Shown in pieces: positions 17,147 to 24,549 of a DNA stretch of 48,559 bases. The first letter of the stretch is position 1, and each line of letters opens with the position of its first letter. The notes under the pieces are model-generated. The model saw only the letters and a list, made by a program, of their open reading frames with translations, ran no database searches and was not told the origin of the DNA. The stretch is taken from the NCBI GenBank assembly GCA_002705795.1, contig PAHG01000002.1, forward strand, positions 1-48,559, read 5' to 3'. Both the position numbers and the translations under genes were made by a program. The stretch is from Gammaproteobacteria bacterium. GTDB lineage: Bacteria; Pseudomonadota; Gammaproteobacteria; Pseudomonadales; Litorivicinaceae.

Positions 17147-18513
17147 GCAAGGGCGTTCGCACTCTCCATCGATGCTGCGATTATATCTTTTTTGAAAAAC
17201 AAAGACGGATCGCATAGCGATACTTTATCGCCAAAGACCTCGTTGACTTCGGAACAAAGCTCATGGAAAGCGTCTCGAAATCCAGTGCGATACATCCTGA
17301 AGGTTTTCGCGATGTCTCGATATTCCCCCCAGATCGGCGATCCTTCCACTAAATTTAACGCGGAGATTTCATCCCATACTTTTTTCAGAAACAGCCCGTC
17401 GTCCAGATCTTCAAACCCTCCGACTGGACACTCACATGTGATAAAAGTTATCCCATTTTTTACCTGACCTGAATATTGTCCTGCATAAGCGGTTCTATAT
17501 GTCAGATCGTCCGAATTGAAATTTTGATGGTACGTAAAATCTCGAACTTGATCTAAACGAACCCCAAAAATAACAAAGCGCATGGGGGTCCCATAGGCCA
17601 AAGAGGATAGTTGATTAGTATCACGGGTAAGCAGCTCCAGAGCGCCAAAGTTATCATTTTCCCACATCAGGTTGGCCGTGGAAGCTATGGATTCACCCGA
17701 GTTTTCGAATAGTCTTAAACGAGCCCCCTGAGATTCGATTTTCCCCAATGACGTTTTCAATTTTATACTAACGCCTTGTCCTTCTAGAAAATGTTTACAC
17801 GATTTTACAAATCCATTGAATCCCTCACCGCTTGAGGGATAGTAAGTACGACTAACATTTTGCACAGATGCAAGCGACCGTTTGGATACCGCAATCACAT
17901 CATCTAGAAACTCGGTTGATCTCTTGAGTTTCCACATTTCTTCGTCAGAACCAAATTTGAGTCGGCCCAATGACGTTCTTAAGATGGCATCCGCCTCTAC
18001 TTGAGAAGCTGGCAAGCGATAAATTTGATCAAAGATACTCTCAAAAATTTGTGAAGCCCCAACGCCATAACGATACTGGAATAGTTCGGCTAGAGAAGAC
18101 AATTCGTCTATGGAGTTTGAATCCAAGGTGGCTGGCTTGCTCTTTAAATCGGACCAAATTGATTGTTTTTCGTGATCTGTTAGGGATGTGAGGTTGGGGA
18201 GCGAGAAATCCGGAGTAACAACGCCCCCGTAACTGCTACTGCTCTGGACTTCCACACAGTCCAAGGAAGTATCCATATCCGCCACAAACTCGTACAGAGG
18301 ATCACTGAAAGCGTCAAACATGTGAACGCCGGCGTCAACCAAAAAGCCATTAAGCGGGACCGAGACAACCGAACCACCAAAAAATGGTGCGGCCTCTAGC
18401 ATTAAGATATCAGAGCCACGTACTCCACGATCAAGAAGAGCTTTGGCAAGCCCGATACCCCTCAAACCAGAGCCGACTACAGTAAACTCATGATGCGTAT
18501 TTTCACTAGTCAT
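17143..18513 (-). CDS. FAD-dependent oxidoreductase (amine-oxidase / UDP-galactopyranose-mutase-like fold)
   Basis: A 456-residue protein beginning with an FAD dinucleotide-binding motif (VVGSGLRGIGLAKAL), an acidic residue at the end of the second strand (LMLEAAPFFGG) and the FLVDAGVHMF block. This is the layout of NAD(P)-binding protoporphyrinogen-oxidase-like and UDP-galactopyranose-mutase-like flavoproteins. It is too divergent to call a mutase. The ATG overlaps the upstream SDR stop (ATGA). Flavoproteins of this kind occur in glycan loci, and a redox or ring-contraction step on a sugar is possible (inference). Confidence 0.82.
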   Translation of the reverse strand: MTSENTHHEFTVVGSGLRGIGLAKALLDRGVRGSDILMLEAAPFFGGSVVSVPLNGFLVDAGVHMFDAFSDPLYEFVADMDTSLDCVEVQSSSSYGGVVTPDFSLPNLTSLTDHEKQSIWSDLKSKPATLDSNSIDELSSLAELFQYRYGVGASQIFESIFDQIYRLPASQVEADAILRTSLGRLKFGSDEEMWKLKRSTEFLDDVIAVSKRSLASVQNVSRTYYPSSGEGFNGFVKSCKHFLEGQGVSIKLKTSLGKIESQGARLRLFENSGESIASTANLMWENDNFGALELLTRDTNQLSSLAYGTPMRFVIFGVRLDQVRDFTYHQNFNSDDLTYRTAYAGQYSGQVKNGITFITCECPVGGFEDLDDGLFLKKVWDEISALNLVEGSPIWGEYRDIAKTFRMYRTGFRDAFHELCSEVNEVFGDKVSLCDPSLFFKKDIIAASMESANALA

Positions 18514-19277
18514 ACGGCAGTCCAGCCCCCGTCAACAGCTATCACTTGCCCGTTTACATACTCGCTACGTTCTGACAACAAAAAACAAATCACTTCTGCA
18601 ACATCATTCTCGGACGCCATTCTACCGCTTATGGTGCGAGAGATGTAGCGATCCTTGAAACTAATATCCTGTCCTCTCTCGATACCACCGGGAGCCACAC
18701 CGTTCACGCGAACATCCCCAGCAAACCAAGAAGCGAGCCATTTTGTGATGTGATTTAGACCAGCCTTACTCGCGCCATAAGAGGCTTCATTGGTCATTCC
18801 AGTATCGACGTACAAATCAAATTGAGGAGCAACTAAACCGGCAATTGAGGAGACATTCACGACACGACCACTATGCGCCCTTAACAGTGAAGCCATTGAC
18901 TGACAGAGGAAAAAAGGAGCAAATAAGTTTACTTTAAAGACTTGTTCCCAAGCACCAGGGGTTTCCTCTAAAAAATCTACACCCCATCCATCAATTTCCC
19001 CATAAAAAGCCGCATTATTGACTAGGCCTAAAGAAAAATTAGGGGAAACCGACAAGTCTTCACTGAGTAGGTTCCGAATATGGTCAACAGTCTTGGGAAT
19101 GTCCGCTAACAAACTCAAGTCCAGTGTAAGAAAATGATCAATATGTTCTTCAAATTTTGGCCTTACTGAATCGACCCCAATGACTACGACCGAGTCACTA
19201 GATTCTTTTAAAGAGCAGCAAATTCTGGCTCCCAGATGACCCGAACAACCCGTTACTAAAACAACACTGTCATTCAT
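18510..19277 (-). CDS. Short-chain dehydrogenase/reductase, PtmA-like
   Basis: A 255-residue SDR with cofactor motif VTGCSGHLGARI (7-18), NNAA, catalytic Ser in NVSSIAG and YGASK. The insert VAPQFDLYVDTGMTNEASYG, followed by VRVNGVAPGGI, recalls the SDR PtmA encoded in Campylobacter legionaminic-acid flagellin loci (from memory of that family, not a search). It overlaps both neighbours by four bases (ATGA). The role is probably oxidation or reduction of a sugar intermediate. Confidence 0.88.
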   Translation of the reverse strand: MNDSVVLVTGCSGHLGARICCSLKESSDSVVVIGVDSVRPKFEEHIDHFLTLDLSLLADIPKTVDHIRNLLSEDLSVSPNFSLGLVNNAAFYGEIDGWGVDFLEETPGAWEQVFKVNLFAPFFLCQSMASLLRAHSGRVVNVSSIAGLVAPQFDLYVDTGMTNEASYGASKAGLNHITKWLASWFAGDVRVNGVAPGGIERGQDISFKDRYISRTISGRMASENDVAEVICFLLSERSEYVNGQVIAVDGGWTAV

Positions 19278-20722
19278 AACTTACTCGCTCTTGCACCCCT
19301 GTAGATGTAGTAGTAGGTCAATGCGCTCACTACAAGGACCGCGCTCATTACCCGCATAATTACTAAATAGCCTTGGTGATCTGGCCCCAAAAATAGTCGC
19401 TCGATACCCAAAAGAGCCACTACACTCACCACACTGGTCAAGACCATCAAATCACTAAAAAAGGCTCGGCGGATAATTACCATCGAAAATTTTCCGTGCC
19501 AAACAATTACGATCATGAGGCTTATCACAAGACTTACTGCTGCTACAGATACGATGTCTCTTGTACCAGAAAAAGTGGTAATAATTGCGATAAAACCTAG
19601 TGCACATAAAAGGGTAACAACCGGCGTTTTCCAATCATTTCTTACTACCCATACACAACCCAAAAGCGAGCAGAACGCGCCAACTGAAAACAAACAAATA
19701 ATAGCTCCATTACCGTTCTGCATAGCGGCCTGATCAAAACCTTCTTTGAAGTATAAACCCCAGAGAAAGTTAAGGGCTGGGTCGAGGCAATATAATCCTA
19801 ACAGCACACAAATGAATGTCTGGCGCAAACCTTGGGTAAAGAGTCTGAAAAATCTCGCTGACTCTGGACGCGAACAAGCGGCTAACCTAGGGAGCCAAAC
19901 CACGGATATAAACGCTGATAAAATACCCACGAGCATATCGCTCGCCCGCAATTGATAGTGAATTTGACTAGCAAATCCTGAAATTTGATCGCTCGATAGA
20001 AATCTACACACAAGATGAAGCCCTAGCATTACAGCAGAGACGGAAAAGGCCACATATAGCACCCTCAGAATAGTCGTTAGTTCCGCTGTATCCATGAGCC
20101 TCGGGAACTCAAACAACAGTCGAGCTCTCGGCTCCAACATTATCCAAATAAATCGTCCTACATGGGCAGCCAAAAGACCGTAAAGGAAGCTTTGTATAGA
20201 ACCATTCCCAACAAAAATAGAGTAAATCAATAGTACATTTAAAACTGCAACAGAACTTTGACTAAAACCGAAACATGAATATGCATTTACACCGCCACTG
20301 ATCACTATTGATAGGTAAGATATAAATGTAATGAACGCAATCAATAGTAGATCATAGGTTCCAAGACTTGAGACTAGGTACTCATCACCCCCAACTAAAG
20401 CTAAAATACTAATCGGAAAAGTTAATAAAAGACCGGTTATCAATATATATGGTATTGAGAAAAGGCTTATTACATTAGAAAAGAGACGCGACGCTTGCTG
20501 AGTTATCGGAAGTAACTTAATTAAACTAACAGCGACGCTTGAAGCTAAGAAAATCTGAGGTATTAGCTCAGGAAATACGAGTATAGCCACCAAGGCGTCT
20601 GACAATTCGGTTAAACCAAACTCGGACGCGATAACGTAGTCGCGTCCAAAACCGGTGAGACGACCAACCAACATCCAGGATCCCGAAATAAGGGAGACCA
20701 TAAGCAGTGAATTGAGCTTCAA
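19274..20722 (-). CDS. MurJ/MVF-like lipid-linked glycan flippase
   Basis: A polytopic membrane protein of about 482 residues with some 12-14 hydrophobic segments. Near the start GRLTGFGRDYVIASEFGLTELSDA matches the MVF/MurJ family, including the conserved Arg-Asp region. It likely exports the lipid-linked repeat unit, replacing a PST-type Wzx. I choose the TTG at 20722 because TTGA overlaps the sugar-transferase stop and AGG lies 8 bases upstream; an ATG at 20701 is the alternative. An ATG at 20860 would overlap the previous gene by 142 bases and is unlikely. Confidence 0.85.
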   Translation of the reverse strand: MKLNSLLMVSLISGSWMLVGRLTGFGRDYVIASEFGLTELSDALVAILVFPELIPQIFLASSVAVSLIKLLPITQQASRLFSNVISLFSIPYILITGLLLTFPISILALVGGDEYLVSSLGTYDLLLIAFITFISYLSIVISGGVNAYSCFGFSQSSVAVLNVLLIYSIFVGNGSIQSFLYGLLAAHVGRFIWIMLEPRARLLFEFPRLMDTAELTTILRVLYVAFSVSAVMLGLHLVCRFLSSDQISGFASQIHYQLRASDMLVGILSAFISVVWLPRLAACSRPESARFFRLFTQGLRQTFICVLLGLYCLDPALNFLWGLYFKEGFDQAAMQNGNGAIICLFSVGAFCSLLGCVWVVRNDWKTPVVTLLCALGFIAIITTFSGTRDIVSVAAVSLVISLMIVIVWHGKFSMVIIRRAFFSDLMVLTSVVSVVALLGIERLFLGPDHQGYLVIMRVMSAVLVVSALTYYYIYRGARASKL

Positions 20723-21291
20723 TTCGCCGACCTGAAGGTGATCATGGTCAACAAGATCACTCGCAGATACATGCGCAGAGAACGATGCCTCACCCACTCT
20801 AAATCGGCTCGTAGTCGCTGCTCGAAGGTCGCATTCGAGCGGTACTTTATTTGAGCGCATCCGGTCAATCCAGGCCTAACACTGAGACGATCTTTAAGAT
20901 CGCTAGCGCTATACAGGCACTTCTGTTCAACTACGTCTGGTCTGGGTCCTACCAACGACATATCTCCTAAAAGTACATTAAACAGCTGTGGAATTTCGTC
21001 CAAGCTCGACCGTCGCAGGAATTTACCTAACGCTGTAACTCGAGGATCGTTGGCTGTTGTAGAGTAAGAATCGGGACGGTTCCTCAGAATCATCGTTCTA
21101 AACTTAAATATTTGAAACTCTTCTCCGAATTGACCTAATCGAGTCTGTACAAAAAAAATCGGCCGACCATTGAAAAAAAAAAGCAACAAACTGATTAACA
21201 GCAAAAAAGGAATAAATGCGACTACAAAAAACAAGCTCAGCGTTATATCGAAAACTCTGATTAGTCGATCGTCCGTCATTTGATTAGTCAT
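20719..21291 (-). CDS. Initiating phosphoglycosyl transferase (PglC/WcaJ C-domain family)
   Basis: A 190-residue small-form bacterial sugar transferase that moves a sugar-1-phosphate onto undecaprenyl phosphate. After a short cytoplasmic head there is one hydrophobic re-entrant helix (LFFVVAFIPFLLLISLLLFF). The family blocks follow: FKFRTM, then RRSSLDEIPQLFNVLLGDMS and VGPRPD, with SVRPGLTGCAQI near the end. The length equals PglC-type enzymes lacking the N-terminal WbaP domain. The start has AGGA seven bases upstream. It most likely begins assembly of the glycan in this locus, perhaps with a sugar made by the 4,6-dehydratase branch. Confidence 0.92.
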   Translation of the reverse strand: MTNQMTDDRLIRVFDITLSLFFVVAFIPFLLLISLLLFFFNGRPIFFVQTRLGQFGEEFQIFKFRTMILRNRPDSYSTTANDPRVTALGKFLRRSSLDEIPQLFNVLLGDMSLVGPRPDVVEQKCLYSASDLKDRLSVRPGLTGCAQIKYRSNATFEQRLRADLEWVRHRSLRMYLRVILLTMITFRSAN

Positions 21292-21483
21292 TCAGAGATC
21301 CTGCTCGTAGCACCCCGACTACCAATAGTTTTTAGAGCAATAACTGTGCAGATATTACATGTCTTGGTACCGTCTAAGATGTAGCAATGTATTCTTGCAT
21401 TGAAGCTACTTCCAAGTTGTCGATACGTAACCGACCAATAGCACCGCAATGCTTTTGCTCAACATACCCAATCAATAGTCAGA

Positions 21484-22761
21484 TTAGACGTCTAAGTAAC
21501 TCTCTATCTCCCAAGGTGTCACGTGGCTCCGAGATTCATCTACCTCTAGCATTTTCAAGCGGACATATTTCCCCACGAATTCGCGACCTAAAACCGTCGT
21601 AAGCTCCTCGTCTTTCTCTAAATCACGAAGAGCGTCCTCGAGTGAATTCGGAAGAGTTGCGTTTTTTGAATCGAGTTCGGTAACCACGCCCGACATATCC
21701 ATCTTATCTCTAAGACCGATCCATCCCGCAGCGCAAATAGCCGCCTGAGACAGGTATGGGTTGACAGCTCCATCTGGCTGGCGCAACTCAAATCGACCCT
21801 CCTCTGGGACTCGGATCATTACAGAACGGTCGTTCCCACCAAATGAGACGCGATTAGATGCCCATGATGATCCTGACCGTGTATTTGAACAGTATAAACG
21901 CTTATATGAATTCACTGATGGGTTCAAAAAACAACTTAATGACCTGGCATGCTTGAGTATACCCGCCACAAAGCTCTGCCCTAATTCGGAAAGACCCGAT
22001 GTCCCACCGTGAGATGGACTTGGCTCAAATAGGTTTACACCGGACGCGTCCCAAACAGAGACATGAGTGTGACAACCACTACCAGTCAAGTCGTTAAATG
22101 GCTTCGGCATAAAGGTCGCTCGGGCCCCGTAGTCTTCTGCTATCGATTTAACCGCCAGCTTGAAAAACCCATGCTTATCCGCGGTTTTCAGGGCCTCATC
22201 GTACTTCCAGTTTATCTCGAATTGGCCGTTAGCGTCCTCATGATCAGCCTGATAGCAATCCCATCCCAGCGAGTTCAAACAATCCATAACCTCTGCGATA
22301 AAGTCAAAATGAGACCACAGTACTGACTGACTATAACAAGGCTTTTCTGCAACGTCCGCGCTATCGTAGAGCTTAATCGAAGAGTCTACCTCTTTTTCCA
22401 GAAGGAAAAATTCGGCCTCTACTCCCGTTTTTACTGTCATACCTTGGTCGGAAAACAAACTCAATACTTTCTTGAGCAGTCCCCTTGGGCATTGATCTAG
22501 CGGTATTCCATCCATGTACAAATCCGAAGGCGTCCAAGAGACCTCTTTTCTCCACGGGAGCACGAACTCAGAGCCGAAATCTGGGATCGCGATTACGTCG
22601 CTATCGGCGGGCGTTAGGTCGAGCCAGCTCGCGAAGCCGGCGAACCCCACACCGTCTCTGTTCGCTGCTTCTTTAGCGTGTGCAGGAATTACCTTCGAAC
22701 GCTGGATACCTCTAAAATCACAGTAGTTGATCAATACTTGTTTTAATTCGTGCTGTGTCAC
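21484..22761 (-). CDS. Glutamine synthetase-like ligase, type III / GlnT / gamma-glutamylmethylamide synthetase-like
   Basis: A 425-residue ATP-grasp-like glutamine-synthetase-fold ligase. Metal and active-site motifs are EAEFF (115-119), HEDANGQFE (174-182), GSGCHTHVS (227-235) and GRFELRQPD (323-331). DHEDANGQFE together with MPKPFNDLTGSG is typical of the GlnT/GmaS group, whose members join ammonia or an amine such as methylamine to glutamate. I use the GTG start at 22761 because AGGTGG lies six bases upstream; a TTG at 22779 also exists. It lies 31 bases after asnB, in the same operon. Substrates are undetermined. Confidence 0.88.
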   Translation of the reverse strand: MTQHELKQVLINYCDFRGIQRSKVIPAHAKEAANRDGVGFAGFASWLDLTPADSDVIAIPDFGSEFVLPWRKEVSWTPSDLYMDGIPLDQCPRGLLKKVLSLFSDQGMTVKTGVEAEFFLLEKEVDSSIKLYDSADVAEKPCYSQSVLWSHFDFIAEVMDCLNSLGWDCYQADHEDANGQFEINWKYDEALKTADKHGFFKLAVKSIAEDYGARATFMPKPFNDLTGSGCHTHVSVWDASGVNLFEPSPSHGGTSGLSELGQSFVAGILKHARSLSCFLNPSVNSYKRLYCSNTRSGSSWASNRVSFGGNDRSVMIRVPEEGRFELRQPDGAVNPYLSQAAICAAGWIGLRDKMDMSGVVTELDSKNATLPNSLEDALRDLEKDEELTTVLGREFVGKYVRLKMLEVDESRSHVTPWEIESYLDV

Positions 22762-22792
22762 AGTAGCCCACCTTTTCAATCAGATGCTGGTG

Positions 22793-24538
22793 TCAGAGGG
22801 TGCTCGACCACTCACTCACGGCCAATAGTGTACGCAATTCCCGCGTGTAATTCTTTTCCCCTGCCACATGTTTCGATAGACAATCCAGAACGGCGGCAGT
22901 GTCATACAAATCAGGATTCAGCTTCGCCAACTTTTCTTTTGCCCATACCTTTAAGGGTCCTCGGATCCAATCTCCAATAGGTAGCGTGGGCATCGACTTC
23001 TTCCTGTACATATGTGATGTCGGGAATTCACGTAGCCCATAATCTTTTAGGAACCTCTTTCCTATTCCTTCGGATAGCTTGGCGTGGACTGGCAACCTCG
23101 ATAGAAATTCAGAGACGCGATGGTCAAGGAATGGTGAGCGACCCTCTATTGATAAGGAGGCACCCATCCGATCCCCCTTAATGAGATTGTTCCCTGGCAT
23201 CAGCCGAGTCAGTTCGTAGGCCGCGATCTGGGAAACTGGTTCAAGATCTCGGTACGGGGCGAGGAAAGCATCGAATAGATCTTCCGCCGAACCTGCGCCA
23301 AGCGCCACATCACCACGCAAAAGATAGCTACGCATCGATGGATCCATATATGTAATTGCTTGAAAATAATGACTTAGTGGAAAATTGGACCGCATTTGGT
23401 GACTAAAAAAAGCCTCGTTATGCGAGAAACCGCCCATAATTTCGTCAGGGCCGTCCCCATTAAATGCAACGATATAGCCGTCCTTATGCGCTTGTTCACA
23501 AAGCTTCCTAATCAAAATAAAAGAAAAGTCACCGTGGGGCTGGTCGGCATGGTGAACACAGGCCCTTAGCCCTTCAACTACATCCTCGGGCCCATAAGAG
23601 ACTCGCCTAAGATCAATACCGAATTGATCGGCGACACCCGTAGCCAACGAAAACTCGTCATATGCTAACACCGGGCAGGTCAAGCCATAGGCGCGAATTG
23701 GCTGGCGATCCCAACGCCGGCTAAGATGCGAAGCAATAATCGAGGAGTCTACGCCCCCCGACAAGAACATACATCCGTCGACATCAAAGTCGAGCTGAGA
23801 TGTAACTGCCTTGCCTAAAAGGACATCGAACTCATCGAAATTGGGGTCCTCGTCGCCAGACTCTAGATCCCAAGACCAGTAGCTCACCGGCTCACTAAAA
23901 CCATGCTGATCGAAAAGAATGTAGTTACCGGGGGCAAAATGGGTAATTCCTGTAAAGCATGTATTTGGCGGGGGAACGTAGTTGAACGCATGAACCAGTC
24001 CCAGCGCCTGGTAATCAATCTGATCTCCGATCCCCGGTAGGCAACGTAATGCCTTAATCTCACTAGCAAACGCCAAACCGCCCCCTCTGACCGAACTGAG
24101 ATAGCAGGGTTTGATGCCCTGCCTATCCCTCGCCAAGATGCCTGTTGATGTAGCCGAGTCCCAAATAAAAAAAACAAACATCCCCACGAGATCCTCAAGC
24201 AGTAACTCGCGCTTTTCCCGCCATAAGTGGATCAACACCTCAGTATCGCAGCGCGATTTGAAGGCGTAACCCTTGGCCTCGAGATCCTTGCGAATCGACT
24301 TGTGGTTGTAGATCTCGCCGTTAAATATCACATGCACAGATCCGTCGGCGTTTGTCATCGGTTGATGGCCATTCTCTGGGTCAACAACTGCCAGACGAAC
24401 GTGAGCCATCCAAGATGGTCCGATTTTCTCCACACCACGCTCGTCTACTCCACGGTAGCCGATACTATCGATCGCCTTATCTAGGTGATCCTTCGTATAT
24501 ACCTGACTAGGATCGAAGATCCCAACCAATCCACACAT
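22793..24538 (-). CDS. asnB: Asparagine synthase-like glutamine-dependent amidotransferase
   Basis: A 581-residue two-domain enzyme. The N-terminal class II glutaminase starts MCGLVGIF, with the nucleophile Cys2, FNGEIYNH (72-79) and RCDTE (96-100). The C-terminal synthetase domain has the PP-loop SGGVDSS (260-266). The start is excellent (TAGGAGG seven bases before ATG). Such proteins either make asparagine or, in glycan loci, amidate uronic acids or similar carboxylates (WbpS-like). Its 11-base spacing to the glycine decarboxylase and 31 to the synthetase-like gene make it part of a specialised operon. Confidence 0.93.
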   Translation of the reverse strand: MCGLVGIFDPSQVYTKDHLDKAIDSIGYRGVDERGVEKIGPSWMAHVRLAVVDPENGHQPMTNADGSVHVIFNGEIYNHKSIRKDLEAKGYAFKSRCDTEVLIHLWREKRELLLEDLVGMFVFFIWDSATSTGILARDRQGIKPCYLSSVRGGGLAFASEIKALRCLPGIGDQIDYQALGLVHAFNYVPPPNTCFTGITHFAPGNYILFDQHGFSEPVSYWSWDLESGDEDPNFDEFDVLLGKAVTSQLDFDVDGCMFLSGGVDSSIIASHLSRRWDRQPIRAYGLTCPVLAYDEFSLATGVADQFGIDLRRVSYGPEDVVEGLRACVHHADQPHGDFSFILIRKLCEQAHKDGYIVAFNGDGPDEIMGGFSHNEAFFSHQMRSNFPLSHYFQAITYMDPSMRSYLLRGDVALGAGSAEDLFDAFLAPYRDLEPVSQIAAYELTRLMPGNNLIKGDRMGASLSIEGRSPFLDHRVSEFLSRLPVHAKLSEGIGKRFLKDYGLREFPTSHMYRKKSMPTLPIGDWIRGPLKVWAKEKLAKLNPDLYDTAAVLDCLSKHVAGEKNYTRELRTLLAVSEWSSTL

Positions 24539-24549
24539 CTAAAGACCTC

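Noticed and set aside
20723-20860. Longer ATG start for the MurJ-like flippase
   Set aside because: It would overlap the sugar-transferase gene by 142 bases and adds residues unlike the family; the TTGA overlap start is better supported.
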